Positions 20,063 to 32,587 are shown, numbered from the stretch's first letter. The stretch is DNA of 64,000 nt from Mycoavidus sp. B2-EB (GCF_014218255.1 NZ_AP021872.1:1302001-1366000), one strand, 5' to 3'. Notes: generated from the sequence alone by a model not told the origin. Program-made: numbers and translations.

Positions 20063-20156
20063 AATTGGACTGAAATGAAGCAAAGCAGCGCTGGCTTAGC
20101 GCAATAAAATCTATGGCAAATCCACCTCAAGCCGAGCACCGCGGTTTGCGGCGACT

Positions 20157-21650
20157 TTATGATGGTAGTTTCGATTGCGCCACATGAGACAACAGATGAG
20201 CAACCGAGGTATGCATCACTTCGGTCAAGGGTTTTGGCCAAACGCCTAACGCTAACACGAATGCCGCCAGCACTAGCAAGATTGAAAATTCGCGCCGATT
20301 GAGATCTTTGAGCTGCGCGACTTGCGGGTTAGCTACTGCGCCAAACTGCACCTTTTTATACATCCACAAGGTATAAGCTGCACCTAAGATCAAAGTGAGC
20401 GCCGCTAGCAAGCCAATCCAGAAATTGAATCGGACCGCAGCTAGAATAACCATCCACTCACCGACAAAACCTGAAGTGCCTGGCAAGCCGCAATTAGCCA
20501 TTGAAAAGAGCATGGAGAACGCAGCAAATTTGGGCATGACATTGGCGACACCGCCGTAATCCGCCATCAAGCGGGTATGCATACGATCATACAATATGCC
20601 AATGCATAAAAACATTGCGCCCGAGACAAAACCGTGTGAAATCATCTGTACCAGCGCGCCTTCCATGCCCAGCGTATCAAACATGAAAAAACCCAATGTC
20701 GCAAAACCCATATGTGCAATCGATGAATACGCGACAAGTTTTTTCATATCCGTTTGCACCAACGCAACGAGACCGATATAAATCACTGCGATGAGCGACA
20801 ATGTAATCATCGCCGGCGCTAAGAAATGGCTGGCATCCGGCGCAATGGGCAGCGAGAAACGCAGAAAACCATAAGCGCCAAGCTTTAGCATGATCGCCGC
20901 TAACACCACGGAACCGCCCGTTGGCGCTTCAACGTGAGCATCAGGCAACCAAGTATGCACGGGCCACATTGGCACTTTCACCGCAAAGGCCATAAAAAAC
21001 GCGCCGAATAACAATAGTTGCGGTAGCATCGGTAACGGTAACTGCTGCCAAGCAACAAGCTCAAAGCTGCCCGAGCTCGCATATAAATACAACAGCGCAA
21101 CGAGCATTAACAGCGAGCCGAAAAGCGTATAGAGGAAAAATTTGAACGCTGCGTAGACCCGATTGGGGCCACCCCAAACACCGATGATGAGGTACATCGG
21201 AATCAATGTCGCTTCAAAAAATACGTAAAATAATAGGCCATCTTGGGCGCAAAAAACCCCCACCATCAAGCCAGACAGGATCAAAAAGGCGGCCAGATAT
21301 TGCGCAATATGTCGCGTCACTGAGGTCCAGCTAGCAATAATCACCAACACTGTGATCAAGGCCGTGAGAGGTACAAACCATAGTGAAATACCATCAATGC
21401 CAAGGTAGTATGAGACATTAAAGCGCTCGATCCAATTGACCCGCTCAACGAACTGCAAAGCCGCTGTTTGCGCATTAAAGTAGATCATGAGCGGCAAAGT
21501 AACGACAAAACTCAGGCTCGCGCCGAGCAAGGCAAGCCAACGCACGCATGTGGGTTTGAGGTAAGCGCTACTGATCAAAACCAAAACGCCAAAAGCAAGC
21601 GGCAGGCCGATCGCCAGGCTGAGAAATGGGAAGGATTGAAAAGATTGCAT
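20157..21650 (-). CDS. nuoM: NADH-quinone oxidoreductase subunit M
   Basis: This is the second antiporter-like membrane subunit of complex I. The start is taken at ATG 21650 (MQSFQSFPFLSLAIGLP), 497 residues. The longer reading of 512 overlaps the nuoL end and lacks a better ribosome site. About 14 helices are seen. The conserved Glu of helix 5 lies in FYVFFEATLIPMYLIIGVWG. The Lys of helix 7 region lies in AFFMAFAVKVPMWPVHTWLP, followed by DAHVEAPTGGSVVLAAIMLK. Confidence 0.96.
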   Translation of the reverse strand: MQSFQSFPFLSLAIGLPLAFGVLVLISSAYLKPTCVRWLALLGASLSFVVTLPLMIYFNAQTAALQFVERVNWIERFNVSYYLGIDGISLWFVPLTALITVLVIIASWTSVTRHIAQYLAAFLILSGLMVGVFCAQDGLLFYVFFEATLIPMYLIIGVWGGPNRVYAAFKFFLYTLFGSLLMLVALLYLYASSGSFELVAWQQLPLPMLPQLLLFGAFFMAFAVKVPMWPVHTWLPDAHVEAPTGGSVVLAAIMLKLGAYGFLRFSLPIAPDASHFLAPAMITLSLIAVIYIGLVALVQTDMKKLVAYSSIAHMGFATLGFFMFDTLGMEGALVQMISHGFVSGAMFLCIGILYDRMHTRLMADYGGVANVMPKFAAFSMLFSMANCGLPGTSGFVGEWMVILAAVRFNFWIGLLAALTLILGAAYTLWMYKKVQFGAVANPQVAQLKDLNRREFSILLVLAAFVLALGVWPKPLTEVMHTSVAHLLSHVAQSKLPS

Positions 21651-21672
21651 TTGAATACGGTTCTCTTTCTGC

Positions 21673-23691
21673 TTATTTGCCGCCAATCGTGACAAAGAGC
21701 GTGAGCAGCGCTAACATGCCAACGATCATCGCGAATGCATAGTGATAAATATAACCCGATTGCAAAGAGCGCATGACGCTTGCAAACCAGCCCACGAGAC
21801 GCGCACTGCCATTCACAGCGGCATCAATGATTTTGCGCTCGCCAGTACGAGATAAACCTGCACCCAGCACAACTGCGCCCCGCGCAAACACCGCTTGATT
21901 GAGCTTGTCCAAATAATATTTGTTTTCAAATAGCGTATGAAACCAGCGCAAACGGGCTTTAATCGCACTTGGCACGGCGGGATACCGTAAATAACCTAGC
22001 CATGCAACCGCCACCCCTGCGCACATGAGCCATACCGGTAGCGTAGTCAATGCATGCCGCGCCATTTCGGCCCAGCCATGGAACTCAGCGGCCATTGAGT
22101 GCAAGGCAAGATGATTTGCACCGATATAAATGACTCGCTCAAAGGCCACCCCGTGCTCGAAAAAATCACCATAGAGCAGTGGGCCAATCGCTAGCGCACC
22201 GCTCAGGATTGAGGGAATGGCAAGTAAAATCAACGGCACGGTGACAACCCACGGCGATTCATGCGGAGTGTGAGCGTGAGTGCTATGGCTATGGTCGGCG
22301 CTATGCTGAGCTTCATGCCAGCGCGGTTTGCCATAAAACACCAAGAACATCATTCGAAACGAGTATAAAGCCGTGACAAAGACGCTTGCCACTACGGCGA
22401 AATAGGCAAAACCAGAGCCTGCAATCGATGAATATTTAACCGCCTCAATAATTGAATCTTTTGAATAAAACCCCGAGAAGAATGGAGTACCAATTAAGGC
22501 CAGCGAGCCAATCAGCGAGGTCAACCAAGTAATCGGCATCGCTTTGCGCAAGCCGCCCATATAGCGCATATCTTGCTCGTGATGCATGCCGATAATCACT
22601 GAACCTGCCGCAAGAAATAGCAAGGCCTTGAAAAACGCGTGCGTCATCAGATGAAAAATCGCCACCGGATAAGCCGACACACCCAATGCAACGGTCATAT
22701 AACCCAACTGCGAGAGCGTTGAATAAGCAACGACTCGTTTGATGTCATTTTGCACCAGGCCCAGCAGCCCCATCAACAAAGTGGTGATGGCGCCGATGAT
22801 TAAAACAAAAGATAACGCGCTGTCAGTCAATTCAAACAACGGCGACACCCGCGCGACCATAAAAATACCTGCCGTTACCATGGTGGCGGCGTGAATCAGC
22901 GCAGAAATTGGGGTCGGGCCTTCCATTGAATCAGGCAGCCAAACATGCAACGGAAACTGGGCAGATTTGCCCATTGCGCCAATAAAAAGACAAATACAAG
23001 CAACCGTTAAAAGCCCCCATGGGGTGCCCGGGAAAGTGAGCGCCGCCAAAGCCTCGCGTTGTGCAAACACATCGCCATAGTTAAGCGAGCCGGCATAAGC
23101 GAACAGCAAACCAATGCCCAGGATAAAACCAAAATCGCCCACCCGATTCACGATAAAAGCTTTCATATTGGCGTAAATAGCGGTTGGTTTAGTGTACCAA
23201 AAACCAATCAGCAAATACGATACAACGCCAACCGCTTCCCAGCCGAAAAAAAGCTGTAAAAAATTATTGCTCATAACGAGCATGAGCATCGCGAAAGTAA
23301 ACAGCGAAATATATGAGAAAAAACGTTGGTAGCCCGGGTCATCGCGCATGTAACCGATCGTATAGATATGCACCATCAGCGAGACAAAACTGACCACACA
23401 CATCATCAGAGCGCTTAATGAATCAATTAAAAAACCAATCTCAAATTTAAGCGTTCCTAACTGGGTCGGCACGCGCATCCATTCGTATAGGGTTGCGTTA
23501 TAGGCTGCACCGCCCATCACCTGATATAAAGTCAAGGCCGATAATCCAAAGGCAAGTGCGACACCCAGTATCGTTACCGTATGTGCGCCTGCGCGGCCAA
23601 TAGTTTTGCCAAAAAGCCCAGCGAGCAGAGCACCGGCGAGTGGAGCCAGCGGGATTGCCAGCAGCAAATTAGAGTCAAGTGTTGCTGTCAT
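21673..23691 (-). CDS. nuoL: NADH-quinone oxidoreductase subunit L
   Basis: This is the distal proton-pumping subunit of complex I, 672 residues, with about 16 helices and the long lateral helix at the C-terminus. Conserved segments are FFGWEAVGVVSYLLIGFWY, GAMGKSAQFPLHVWLPDSME and GPTPISALIHAATMVTAGIF. A His-rich loop (AQHSADHSHSTHAHTPHE) near residue 470 is a common variable insert between helices. It ends 22 bases before nuoM. Confidence 0.97.
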   Translation of the reverse strand: MTATLDSNLLLAIPLAPLAGALLAGLFGKTIGRAGAHTVTILGVALAFGLSALTLYQVMGGAAYNATLYEWMRVPTQLGTLKFEIGFLIDSLSALMMCVVSFVSLMVHIYTIGYMRDDPGYQRFFSYISLFTFAMLMLVMSNNFLQLFFGWEAVGVVSYLLIGFWYTKPTAIYANMKAFIVNRVGDFGFILGIGLLFAYAGSLNYGDVFAQREALAALTFPGTPWGLLTVACICLFIGAMGKSAQFPLHVWLPDSMEGPTPISALIHAATMVTAGIFMVARVSPLFELTDSALSFVLIIGAITTLLMGLLGLVQNDIKRVVAYSTLSQLGYMTVALGVSAYPVAIFHLMTHAFFKALLFLAAGSVIIGMHHEQDMRYMGGLRKAMPITWLTSLIGSLALIGTPFFSGFYSKDSIIEAVKYSSIAGSGFAYFAVVASVFVTALYSFRMMFLVFYGKPRWHEAQHSADHSHSTHAHTPHESPWVVTVPLILLAIPSILSGALAIGPLLYGDFFEHGVAFERVIYIGANHLALHSMAAEFHGWAEMARHALTTLPVWLMCAGVAVAWLGYLRYPAVPSAIKARLRWFHTLFENKYYLDKLNQAVFARGAVVLGAGLSRTGERKIIDAAVNGSARLVGWFASVMRSLQSGYIYHYAFAMIVGMLALLTLFVTIGGK

Positions 23692-23706
23692 TATGAAATA
23701 ACCTAA

Positions 23707-24015
23707 TTAACCTTTAAGCTGATCGAGATCTTCAACGTTGATCGTATCGGACCTGCGAAACAGGGTAACTAAAATCGCCAACCCAATCGCTGCTTCAGCA
23801 GCGGCCACAGTTAAGACAAAAAAGACAAAAACCTGGCCATGCGCGTCGCCAAGATAGCGTGAGAAAGCGACAAAATTAGTATTGACCGCAAGCAACATTA
23901 ATTCAATCGCCATCAAAATCACAATTAGATTGCGTCGATTCAAAAAAATGCCAACGATGCTAATTGCAAATAAAATCGCTGCAAGCACTAGATAGTGGGC
24001 CAGGGTTAGGGTCAT
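23707..24015 (-). CDS. nuoK: NADH-quinone oxidoreductase subunit K
   Basis: This is a small membrane subunit of complex I, 102 residues and three helices. The conserved buried Glu lies in [20 protein letters not shown], and the second in [17 protein letters not shown]. Its length is typical. It lies between nuoJ and nuoL with gaps of 15-16 bases. Confidence 0.97.
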   Translation of the reverse strand: MTLTLAHYLVLAAILFAISIVGIFLNRRNLIVILMAIELMLLAVNTNFVAFSRYLGDAHGQVFVFFVLTVAAAEAAIGLAILVTLFRRSDTINVEDLDQLKG

Positions 24016-24031
24016 GTTTATTCCTTCTGCT

Positions 24032-24706
24032 TCAGCTTATGCTTTTGTCACGAGCTTGATCAACCGATCCAGATGGACTGGCAGCGCTCTCCACTCTCGC
24101 TTCAGAGCGCATTTTAACGATCCGTACCCGGTCCTCGCGGCGCACGCGAATTTGCTTTGCCGAGTCAGTTCGTTTACGATCTTTACCATGATGTAGCGTT
24201 AGCGCAACCGCCGCAATCATCGCCACCAGCAATAAAAGTCCGGCAATTTCAAACGCAAAAATGTAGTCGGTATAAATTAATTTGCCTAGTGCACGCGTGT
24301 TTGAGACTGCATCATCATTGGCCTGAGCAACGTGTAAATGATTCGCTGACGCAGTCGCTCCGCCATACCCGCGCCATAGGATTAAAGCAATCTCCGTAAT
24401 CAGCAAACCGCCAACGATCATTGAGGTTGGCACAAAGCGTTTAAAGTCGCGCCGCAGCTTCCCTAAATCAAGATCGAGCATCATCACAACGAAGAGAAAC
24501 AACACCATCACTGCGCCGACATAAACTAACACGAGTAGAATCGCTAGAAACTCGGCGTGCAAAAGGAGCCAAAGCGCCGCAGCGTTAAAAAAGGCCAAGA
24601 CTAAAAAAAGCGCAGATTGCACGGGATCAGACGCGGTAATGATGCGTAGCGCAGATACGACGAGGATCGACGCAAAAATGTAAAACAGTAAAGTGGTGAA
24701 TTCCAT
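24032..24706 (-). CDS. nuoJ: NADH-quinone oxidoreductase subunit J
   Basis: This is a membrane subunit of complex I, 224 residues with five helices. The conserved core reads [20 protein letters not shown] and [13 protein letters not shown]. After the last helix there is an unusually basic tail of about 55 residues ([20 protein letters not shown] and on), predicted cytoplasmic. That extension is a feature of Burkholderiales NuoJ and is variable. Confidence 0.95.
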   Translation of the reverse strand: MEFTTLLFYIFASILVVSALRIITASDPVQSALFLVLAFFNAAALWLLLHAEFLAILLVLVYVGAVMVLFLFVVMMLDLDLGKLRRDFKRFVPTSMIVGGLLITEIALILWRGYGGATASANHLHVAQANDDAVSNTRALGKLIYTDYIFAFEIAGLLLLVAMIAAVALTLHHGKDRKRTDSAKQIRVRREDRVRIVKMRSEARVESAASPSGSVDQARDKSIS

Positions 24707-24718
24707 TTAGTCTCTCAA

Positions 24719-25210
24719 TCAACGATAGGGCGCGTCAGCCGCCTTGGTCTCGGCAATTTGAGCTTCATAGCGGTCTCCCACGGCCAATAGCATCTCTTTA
24801 GTGAAATATAGATCGCCCCGTTTTTCGCCGTGATATTCGAGGATCTGCGTTTCAACAATCGAATCGACTGGGCAACTTTCTTCGCATAGGCCACAGTAAA
24901 TGCATTTCGTCAGATCAATATCATAACGTGTCGTACGGCGCGTATTATCTTCACGCAATTCTGATTCAATCGTGATCGCCAACGCTGGACACACCGCTTC
25001 GCATAACTTGCAAGCAATGCAACGCTCTTCCCCATTTGGATAGCGGCGCAGCGCATGCAAGCCCCGAAAGCGTGGCGAGAGCGGGGTTTTTTCTTCTGGA
25101 AATTGCACGGTGATTTTGCGTGCAAACGCATAACGCCCGGTCAGCGCCATCCCTCTGAAGAGCTCAATTAAGAAAAAATTCTTAAAGAAATTTTTAATCG
25201 CGGTTAACAT
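24719..25210 (-). CDS. nuoI: NADH-quinone oxidoreductase subunit I (2x 4Fe-4S)
   Basis: This is an electron-transfer subunit of the complex I peripheral arm, 163 residues. It has two ferredoxin motifs, [12 protein letters not shown] near 61 and [12 protein letters not shown] near 107, which bind clusters N6a and N6b. The N-terminal amphipathic region ([20 protein letters not shown]) contacts the membrane arm. Confidence 0.97.
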   Translation of the reverse strand: MLTAIKNFFKNFFLIELFRGMALTGRYAFARKITVQFPEEKTPLSPRFRGLHALRRYPNGEERCIACKLCEAVCPALAITIESELREDNTRRTTRYDIDLTKCIYCGLCEESCPVDSIVETQILEYHGEKRGDLYFTKEMLLAVGDRYEAQIAETKAADAPYR

Positions 25211-25288
25211 AATTTGATCCGTTCAATAGGCTTGGCAACGCGGCCAAAACCACGCAACGTCACTTTATCAGAGCTCGGTTTAAGATCC

Positions 25289-26347
25289 TTAGCGCCAAAT
25301 ATTCCAGGGCGACATAATCCAAAATCCCACCACCGCGAGCCAGACCAACGTCACTGGAATAAAAATCTTCCAGCCCAAGCGCATAATTTGGTCATAGCGG
25401 TAGCGCGGAAAAGTCGCGCGCGCCCAAATAAAAATCGACAGCAACAGAAAAATTTTGAATGCGAACCAAAGCCCGCCAGGTACGAATGAAAGCGCTGCCA
25501 AGGGTGCATCCCAGCCGCCTAAAAAAAGGAGTGCGGTGAGCGCCGAGATCACGATCATATTAATGTATTCAGCCAGGAAAAAGAGCGCGAACGCCATCCC
25601 TGAGTAATCCACCATATGCCCGGCAACAATCTCTGACTCACCTTCAACCACGTCAAATGGGTGGCGATTGGTTTCAGCAATACCCGAAATAAAATAAACG
25701 CCAAACACCGGCAATAACGGCAACCAATTCCATGAGAGGAGGTTAAGCCCTAAGTCCGCAAACATACCACGCTGCTGAGAATGCACAATCTCTGACAGAT
25801 TTAAACTGCCGGCTGTCATCAGCACCACGACCAAAGCCAGCCCCATCGCGATTTCATAAGAAATCATCTGCGCTGAGGCACGCATTGCGCCCAAAAAAGC
25901 ATACTTGGAGTTTGACGCCCAACCGGCAAGGATCACACCATACACGCCCACCGATGAAATCGCCATCACATATAAAAGCCCGGCATTCACATTTGCCAAA
26001 ACCGCTTTGGCCTGAAATGGAATCACCGCCCATACAGCTAACGCCGGCGCTACGGTCATAATCGGCGCTAATCCATACAACCAGTGAGTTGCCTTAGTCG
26101 GTCTAATGACTTCTTTCAACAGCAACTTAAGCACATCAGCAATCGGCTGCAGCAAGCCTAATGGCCCGACCCGGTTGGGTCCAAGGCGCACATGCATCCA
26201 ACCGATGAGCTTGCGTTCCCATAAGATCAAATAAGCGACTGACAATAGCAAGCCAACGCAGAGCACCAGAATGCGTAAAATTATCCATACAGTGGGCCAG
26301 GCCGAGCCAAGCGCCTGCATACCTAGTGTGTTGATTGTATCGAACAT
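25289..26347 (-). CDS. nuoH: NADH-quinone oxidoreductase subunit H
   Basis: This is the membrane subunit that forms the quinone-binding chamber with NuoB and NuoD. It has 352 residues and about eight helices. Diagnostic segments are [35 protein letters not shown] and [20 protein letters not shown], the last in the quinone-site loop. Confidence 0.97.
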   Translation of the reverse strand: MFDTINTLGMQALGSAWPTVWIILRILVLCVGLLLSVAYLILWERKLIGWMHVRLGPNRVGPLGLLQPIADVLKLLLKEVIRPTKATHWLYGLAPIMTVAPALAVWAVIPFQAKAVLANVNAGLLYVMAISSVGVYGVILAGWASNSKYAFLGAMRASAQMISYEIAMGLALVVVLMTAGSLNLSEIVHSQQRGMFADLGLNLLSWNWLPLLPVFGVYFISGIAETNRHPFDVVEGESEIVAGHMVDYSGMAFALFFLAEYINMIVISALTALLFLGGWDAPLAALSFVPGGLWFAFKIFLLLSIFIWARATFPRYRYDQIMRLGWKIFIPVTLVWLAVVGFWIMSPWNIWR

Positions 26348-26363
26348 AATCAGAGCCCTTGCC

Positions 26364-28718
26364 TTACACCCTTTCTACCCGCAGCTCGCCAAACAGGCCC
26401 GCTAGCTGAGCTGAAGCACGAGTTGCGGCTGGCACTCGCAGCACAGTTTGCGGCAAACGCGCATCGCGCAGCGCTGGCATCGTTACCGAATATTCTCCCT
26501 GACTGATGCGGACTACATCGCCTTCGGTCAAGCCCAACTGGTCGAACAACTCAGTGGGTAACGATACACGCTCCGCGGCCTGCGCGGTACGGGTGAGTTG
26601 CAACGATTCAGCATGACGCACCAGCGGATCGGCATGATAGATTGGCACCTCAGGTAAACGCTCAAACACCATCTCACCTTGAGCTGCTGATTTAAGATGC
26701 TGAGCTTCTAGCGCCGGCGCAAGCTGGCTAGCGTTAGACAGCTGCGCAGCAATCTCGATCCGGCTAAGCGCAGCAGCGCGCACCGCTTCAGACGAGTCAT
26801 AAGAGAAGCCAGGCAAGTCAAGCAATTGACCCAGTGCCGTCAAAATTTTCCAACCTGGGCGAGCTTCGCCTAGCGCCTGTACTACACCATTAAAACTTTG
26901 TACGGTACCCTGTGCATTGATGAAAGTCCCGGCGGTCTCGGTAAACGGCGCAACGGGTAGCAACACATCAGCGTAATCCAGCCCATGCTTAAAGCTTGAT
27001 AAGCTCACAACCATCTCAGCTTGTGCTAACGCAGAACGCGCCTGCGCTGGATTTGCCGTGTCATAGTCCGCCTCTACATTCAGCAATAGATAAGCCTTGC
27101 GTGCTTGCTTAAACATTTCCGCCGCAGGCAAACCGCCAGCTCTCGGCACAGCGCCCACCAAATGCGCACCAACTGTATTCGCCGCCTCAGTTAAAAAACC
27201 AAGCTGTGCGCCAGTGTGCTGCGCAATCCACTGAGCAACCGCATAAAGCAAGCTAAAATCTGGATGCTGAACCACTGCATTACCTAAGAATAGTGCGCGC
27301 CGCGCGCCTAACTCGGGTTGGTTAAGCCGCGTCGCCATTTCTCGGGCAGCCGCCGATGGCGTAACACCGTGCAACCCTTCAGGCGCGGCTATTCCCTGCG
27401 CCTGCGCCAGCGCCACAGCAATCCCGGCCAATTCCCCCAGCCAAGCAGAAGGCGCCGCTATCAGCCGCTGAGCGCTTGGAATCAGTGCATTATCATCAAT
27501 CGCATGCAATAGATTGATCTGCGCACCGGCCTTCGCCGCTTGCCGCAAACGCGCAGCAAATAATGGATGATCATTACAGAGCAACGCGCCCACAATCAAC
27601 GCGCTATCCAGGTTGGATAAATCTTCAATGGCCATGCCAAGCCATGGCGCTTTAGGCAGAGCCTGATTAAAATCAATTTGCCGCAAACGGAAATCAATAT
27701 TTTCCGTGCCAATCCCACGCGCGAGCTGCTGCCATAGATGGAGTTCTTCTAACGTACTATGCGGACTAGCAAGCGCGCCAATTGAAGCTGCGCCATGGCT
27801 TTGCTTGATCTTGCCTAAGCCTTCTGTAATATAGGTTAATGCGCTATGCCAGGCGACTTCATGCCATTGTCCATTTTGCTTAATCATGGGCTGCGTGAGG
27901 CGCTCGCTACTATTGAGCGCTTCATAGGCAAAACGATCTTTGTCAGACAGCCAACATTCATTAACGGCTTCGTTTTCAAAGGGCAAAACGCGCATCACCC
28001 GGTTTCCTTTGACTTGCACGACCAGGTTAGCGCCCACGCTATCATGCGGGCTAATTGATTTACGACGCGCTAACTCCCAAGTCCGCGCACTGTAACGGAA
28101 AGGTTTTGAGGTCAGAGCGCCCACCGGACACAAGTCAATCATATTGCCCGACAACTCTGAATCGACGGTTTGTCCAACAAAAGCCGTAATTTCAGAATGC
28201 TCACCTCGGCCCAGCATCCCAAGTTCCATCACGCCAGCCACTTCTTGACCAAAACGCACGCAGCGCGTGCAATGAATGCAGCGCGCCATTTCTTCCATTG
28301 AGACGAGCGGGCCAATATTTTTATGAAAAACTACACGCTTTTCTTCGCTATAGCGCGACTGTGTTTTGCCATACCCTACGGCAAGATCTTGCAATTGGCA
28401 TTCACCGCCCTGATCGCAAATCGGGCAATCCAGCGGATGGTTAATCAGGAGAAACTCCATCACGGCTTGCTGGGCTTTAACGGCTTTTTCTGAGCGCGTT
28501 TTGACCATCATGCCAGCTGCTACCGGTGTCGCACAAGCAGGCACCGCTTTGGGCATTTTCTCAACTTCAACTAAACACATCCGACAATTGGCAGCAACTG
28601 ACAGTTTTTTGTGATAGCAAAAATGTGGAATATATGTATTAACTTGCTGGGCAGCCTGAATCACCATCGTGCCCTCAGGCACTTCGACTTTTTTGCCGTC
28701 TATTTCCAATTCAACCAT
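26364..28718 (-). CDS. nuoG: NADH-quinone oxidoreductase subunit G
   Basis: This is the large iron-sulfur subunit of the peripheral arm, 784 residues. The N-terminal 2Fe-2S motif includes [17 protein letters not shown] at about 33-49. The [16 protein letters not shown] segment holds the His/Cys-ligated N5 cluster region near 98-113. The N4 cluster region contains [14 protein letters not shown] near 146 and [12 protein letters not shown] near 196. The rest is the molybdopterin-oxidoreductase-like domain, degenerate as is normal for NuoG. It lies 12 bases after nuoF. Confidence 0.97.
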   Translation of the reverse strand: MVELEIDGKKVEVPEGTMVIQAAQQVNTYIPHFCYHKKLSVAANCRMCLVEVEKMPKAVPACATPVAAGMMVKTRSEKAVKAQQAVMEFLLINHPLDCPICDQGGECQLQDLAVGYGKTQSRYSEEKRVVFHKNIGPLVSMEEMARCIHCTRCVRFGQEVAGVMELGMLGRGEHSEITAFVGQTVDSELSGNMIDLCPVGALTSKPFRYSARTWELARRKSISPHDSVGANLVVQVKGNRVMRVLPFENEAVNECWLSDKDRFAYEALNSSERLTQPMIKQNGQWHEVAWHSALTYITEGLGKIKQSHGAASIGALASPHSTLEELHLWQQLARGIGTENIDFRLRQIDFNQALPKAPWLGMAIEDLSNLDSALIVGALLCNDHPLFAARLRQAAKAGAQINLLHAIDDNALIPSAQRLIAAPSAWLGELAGIAVALAQAQGIAAPEGLHGVTPSAAAREMATRLNQPELGARRALFLGNAVVQHPDFSLLYAVAQWIAQHTGAQLGFLTEAANTVGAHLVGAVPRAGGLPAAEMFKQARKAYLLLNVEADYDTANPAQARSALAQAEMVVSLSSFKHGLDYADVLLPVAPFTETAGTFINAQGTVQSFNGVVQALGEARPGWKILTALGQLLDLPGFSYDSSEAVRAAALSRIEIAAQLSNASQLAPALEAQHLKSAAQGEMVFERLPEVPIYHADPLVRHAESLQLTRTAQAAERVSLPTELFDQLGLTEGDVVRISQGEYSVTMPALRDARLPQTVLRVPAATRASAQLAGLFGELRVERV

Positions 28719-28730
28719 TTTGAAACCGTA

Positions 28731-30035
28731 TTAGAAAGCTTCTACTGGTTGCGCAACCAGGCAGCGCTTGTGTTCAATATGATGCTCAAATTCTTGCCAA
28801 TAGTGCTTAAGCATGCCACGCACTGGCATCGCAGCCGCATCGCCTAACGCGCAGATGGTGCGACCCATGATGTTTTCAGCAACTGAATTGAGTAGCTCAA
28901 GATCATTGTGAGCACCCTTACCATGCTCGATTCGATGCACCACGCGGTATAACCAACCCGTGCCTTCACGACATGGCGTGCACTGGCCGCATGATTCTTC
29001 ATAGTAAAAGTAAGCTAGGCGCAATAGCGCGCGCACCATACAACGCGTTTGATTCATTACAATCACAGCGCCTGAGCCAAGCATAGAGCCAGCTTGCGCA
29101 ATTGAATCGTAATCCATATCCGTCTGCATCATGATCGCGCCTGGCACCACTGGCGCCGAGGAGCCGCCGGGAATCACCGCTTTGAGCTGAACACCGTCCC
29201 GCATCCCGCCCGCGCAAGCCAATAATTCGGCAAATGGCGTACCTAGCGACACTTCGTAATTGCCAGGTCTGGCTACATCGCCTGAAACCGAAAAGATTTT
29301 AGTCCCACCGTTATTGGGTTTACCCAACTCTAAATACGCCTGCCCCCCAAGCGCAAACAAAAATGGGACAGCAGCAAACGTTTCTGTATTATTGATCGTG
29401 GTCGGTTTGCCAAATAAGCCGAAACTTGCCGGAAAAGGCGGCTTAAAGCGCGGCTGACCTTTTTTGCCTTCAATGGATTCAAGTAACGCGGTCTCTTCAC
29501 CGCAGATATAGGCGCCATAACCGTGATGCGCATGGAGCTCAAATGAAAAATCTGAGCCCAGAATATGAGCGCCTAGATACCCTGCCGTGCGAGCTTGCTC
29601 AAGCGCCTGCTCAAAACGTTCATAGGCTTGCCAGATTTCACCATGAATATAATTATATCCAACGCTAATGCCCATCGCATAAGCAGCAATCGCCATGCCC
29701 TCGATCAACGCATGTGGATTGTAAAGCAGAATATCGCGATCTTTAAAAGTGCCTGGTTCGCCTTCATCAGAGTTGCATACCAGATATTTCTGGCCAGGAA
29801 ACTGACGCGGCATGAAGCTCCATTTAAGCCCCGTTGGAAAACCCGCACCGCCACGCCCGCGCAAACCAGAAGCCTTAACTTCGGCAATCACTTGTTCAGG
29901 GAGTATTTTTTCCGTCAGAATACGCTTTAATTGCTGGTAACCACCACGCGCGACGTAATCACTGAGTTGCCAATTAGTGCCATTTAATCCAGCGAGAATC
30001 AATGGTTGCAAGTGGCGTTCGTGCAAACACGTCAT
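28731..30035 (-). CDS. nuoF: NADH-quinone oxidoreductase subunit F (NADH/FMN site)
   Basis: This 434-residue subunit oxidises NADH. The FMN/NADH-binding [16 protein letters not shown] lies near residue 57. The [18 protein letters not shown] segment is near 85. [20 protein letters not shown] is near 168. The N3 4Fe-4S ligands are in [16 protein letters not shown] near 348, with the fourth Cys in [12 protein letters not shown]. Its ATG overlaps the nuoE stop codon by 4 bases. Confidence 0.97.
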   Translation of the reverse strand: MTCLHERHLQPLILAGLNGTNWQLSDYVARGGYQQLKRILTEKILPEQVIAEVKASGLRGRGGAGFPTGLKWSFMPRQFPGQKYLVCNSDEGEPGTFKDRDILLYNPHALIEGMAIAAYAMGISVGYNYIHGEIWQAYERFEQALEQARTAGYLGAHILGSDFSFELHAHHGYGAYICGEETALLESIEGKKGQPRFKPPFPASFGLFGKPTTINNTETFAAVPFLFALGGQAYLELGKPNNGGTKIFSVSGDVARPGNYEVSLGTPFAELLACAGGMRDGVQLKAVIPGGSSAPVVPGAIMMQTDMDYDSIAQAGSMLGSGAVIVMNQTRCMVRALLRLAYFYYEESCGQCTPCREGTGWLYRVVHRIEHGKGAHNDLELLNSVAENIMGRTICALGDAAAMPVRGMLKHYWQEFEHHIEHKRCLVAQPVEAF

Positions 30036-30520
30036 TGCCCAAGCTCCTTCAGCAATTGATCAATTTTGTCACGGCTCATAAAACCACACATTCGTTTATT
30101 GTTCACCAACAACACGGGCGCATCCCCGCAAGCGCCCATGCATTCGCCTTCGCGCAAGGTAAATTTGCCATCTGGCGTAGTTTCGCCAAAACCGATGCCC
30201 AGTTTATGCTTTACATAATCAGCGGCGGCTTCCCCGCCAGATAAAGCGCAAGGCAGATTCGTGCAAACGGTAATTTTATGCACGCCAATCGGCGCCGTTT
30301 CATACATTGCATAAAAAGTTGCGACTTCCTGTACCGCAATCGCCGGCATGCCAAGATAATCCGCAATAAAGCCCATCACGTCCGTAGAGAGCCAACCCTG
30401 CTCGTCCTGCGCGATGGCAAGCGCCGCCATCACAGCCGACTGTTTCTGCTCAGCCGGATATTTGGCTAGCGCACGATCAATTTCTTTCAAAGCTTCAGCA
30501 GAGAGCATTTTCCAGTTCAC
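30032..30520 (-). CDS. nuoE: NADH-quinone oxidoreductase subunit E (2Fe-2S)
   Basis: This is a thioredoxin-fold subunit of 162 residues holding the off-path N1a cluster. Ligand cysteines are seen in [12 protein letters not shown] near 81-86 and in [17 protein letters not shown] near 122. The [15 protein letters not shown] stretch is conserved. Overlap with nuoF implies translational coupling. Confidence 0.97.
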   Translation of the reverse strand: MNWKMLSAEALKEIDRALAKYPAEQKQSAVMAALAIAQDEQGWLSTDVMGFIADYLGMPAIAVQEVATFYAMYETAPIGVHKITVCTNLPCALSGGEAAADYVKHKLGIGFGETTPDGKFTLREGECMGACGDAPVLLVNNKRMCGFMSRDKIDQLLKELGQ

Positions 30521-30583
30521 TCTTAATTACATTACCGCTTAAAAGGCAGCCACCAACCCACTACAACTAGGCCCGATTCCTGA

Positions 30584-31837
30584 TTAACGATCAATTTCAC
30601 CAAAGACAATGTCTTGCGTACCGATAATGGTTACCGCATCCGCGATCATATGGCCCTTTGCCATTTCGTTTAAAGCTGACAAATGGGCAAAACCTGGAGC
30701 GCGAATTTTGAGCCGATAAGGTTTGTTAGCCCCATCCGATACTAAATAAATACCAAACTCGCCCTTCGGATGTTCGACTGCAGCATATGTCTCCCCTGCT
30801 GGCACGCAAAAGCCTTCAGTGAACAACTTAAAATGATGAATCAGCGCTTCCATATTGCTTTTCATCTCAAGCCGCTTCGGCGGCGCAACTTTAGGATTAT
30901 CGATCATGACCGGGCCCGGGTGGCAGCGCAGCCAGCCTATGCATTGCCGAATAATCCGAGTCGACTGCCGCATTTCTTCAATCCGCACTAAATAACGATC
31001 ATAACAATCGCCATTGACACCCACTGGAATATCAAAATCCAACTGATCGTAGACTTCATAAGGCTGCTTTTTGCGCAAATCCCATTCAATCCCTGAACCA
31101 CGCAGCATCGGCCCAGTTAGGCCCAGTTGCAACGCGCGCTCGGGACTCACAACCCCAACATCAACTAAACGCTGCTTCCAAATCCGATTGTCCGTAAGCA
31201 AAGTTTCATATTCATCGACACAGCTCGGAAAGCGTTGGCTAAAATCATCAATAAAATCAAGCACTGAGCCCTGACGTGCCTGGTTCAGCTTCGTCAACGC
31301 CTTTGCATTGCGAATTTTAGCCGCTTTATATTGCGGCATTGCATCAGGCAAATCCCGATAAACACCACCTGGACGATAGTAAGCAGCATGCATGCGAGCG
31401 CCTGACACCGCCTCATAAACGTCCATTAAATCTTCACGTTCACGGAAGGCATAAAGAAATATCGCCATAGCGCCGACATCCAGCGCATGTGAGCCAAGCC
31501 ACATTAAATGGTTCAGAATCCGTGTGATTTCATCAAATAACACGCGGATATACTGCGCGCGGATTGGCACTGTAATACCTAACATCCGCTCAATCGCCAT
31601 CACATACGCATGTTCGTTGACCATCATCGATACATAATCGAGACGGTCCATATAGGGCACGGATTGCAAATAAGTTCTGGTTTCCGCAAGCTTTTCAGTG
31701 GCTCGGTGCAGCAAACCAATATGCGGGTCTGCCCGCTGAATGACTTCGCCATCAAGCTCAAGTACAAGCCGCAATACGCCATGGGCAGCCGGATGCTGGG
31801 GCCCAAAATTCAGCGTGTAATTTTTGATTTCTGCCAT
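30584..31837 (-). CDS. nuoD: NADH-quinone oxidoreductase subunit D
   Basis: This 49-kDa subunit homologue has 417 residues and forms the quinone pocket with NuoB. It starts [20 protein letters not shown] with the pocket His. Conserved segments are [35 protein letters not shown] and the C-terminal DIVFGEIDR. It is not fused to NuoC, unlike in E. coli. Confidence 0.97.
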   Translation of the reverse strand: MAEIKNYTLNFGPQHPAAHGVLRLVLELDGEVIQRADPHIGLLHRATEKLAETRTYLQSVPYMDRLDYVSMMVNEHAYVMAIERMLGITVPIRAQYIRVLFDEITRILNHLMWLGSHALDVGAMAIFLYAFREREDLMDVYEAVSGARMHAAYYRPGGVYRDLPDAMPQYKAAKIRNAKALTKLNQARQGSVLDFIDDFSQRFPSCVDEYETLLTDNRIWKQRLVDVGVVSPERALQLGLTGPMLRGSGIEWDLRKKQPYEVYDQLDFDIPVGVNGDCYDRYLVRIEEMRQSTRIIRQCIGWLRCHPGPVMIDNPKVAPPKRLEMKSNMEALIHHFKLFTEGFCVPAGETYAAVEHPKGEFGIYLVSDGANKPYRLKIRAPGFAHLSALNEMAKGHMIADAVTIIGTQDIVFGEIDR

Positions 31838-31884
31838 CTTAGCGATCCCAACTTAATCTTCGCTTTAATCCGTTGTAGTCTGAG

Positions 31885-32526
31885 TTAATGAGATTGGCCT
31901 GGCTTTAAACCACCGTAGCCTTCTTCACGAATCACGCGCGGAATAATTTCGCGCGGCTCGATGGTTACAGGTTGGTAAACCACCCGTTTTTGTTCAGGGT
32001 CGTAACGCATCTCAACATAACCTGACACGGGGAAGTCTTTGCGAAATGGATGGCCGATAAAGCCATAGTCGGTCAAAATCCGGCGCAAATCAGGATGCCC
32101 ATCAAAGACTAAACCGAATAAATCAAATGCTTCTCGTTCATACCAGTCAGCTGAGTTCCAAATTTGGACAACCGAAGGCAGGACTGGGAATTCGTTATTG
32201 GGCGCAAACACTTTGACGCGCAAACGCCAATTATGCGTAATCGAGATCAGTTGTAATACGGCGGCGAAACGAGCCGACGCGGACTCACCTTGATCCGCCA
32301 TCAGCTTGCTTTTAGCCTCTTCGGCACAGGCTGAATAATCGACCCCACACAAATCAAGCATTTGCTCAAAACGCAACGAGGGCTCATCCCGTAGTTGACG
32401 CATTACATTAAGATAATCGCCTGCTTTCACCACGGCCGTGATCTGCCCAAACGCATGACTGATGCGCAAATCAGCACCCAATACTGTCTCGAGATTCGCC
32501 ATCAGCGCTTCGAGCTTGTTTGTCAT
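31885..32526 (-). CDS. nuoC: NADH-quinone oxidoreductase subunit C
   Basis: This 30-kDa subunit homologue is in the peripheral arm. I take ATG 32526 ([20 protein letters not shown]), 213 residues; the 24-codon longer reading runs into the end of nuoB. The signature is [20 protein letters not shown] followed by [20 protein letters not shown]. The C-terminus includes [19 protein letters not shown]. Confidence 0.95.
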   Translation of the reverse strand: MTNKLEALMANLETVLGADLRISHAFGQITAVVKAGDYLNVMRQLRDEPSLRFEQMLDLCGVDYSACAEEAKSKLMADQGESASARFAAVLQLISITHNWRLRVKVFAPNNEFPVLPSVVQIWNSADWYEREAFDLFGLVFDGHPDLRRILTDYGFIGHPFRKDFPVSGYVEMRYDPEQKRVVYQPVTIEPREIIPRVIREEGYGGLKPGQSH

Positions 32527-32587
32527 CGAGAAAGGCCCCACTTCTAAGTACCGTATCAAAATCTGATTTAAGCGTATTGCAGAAAAC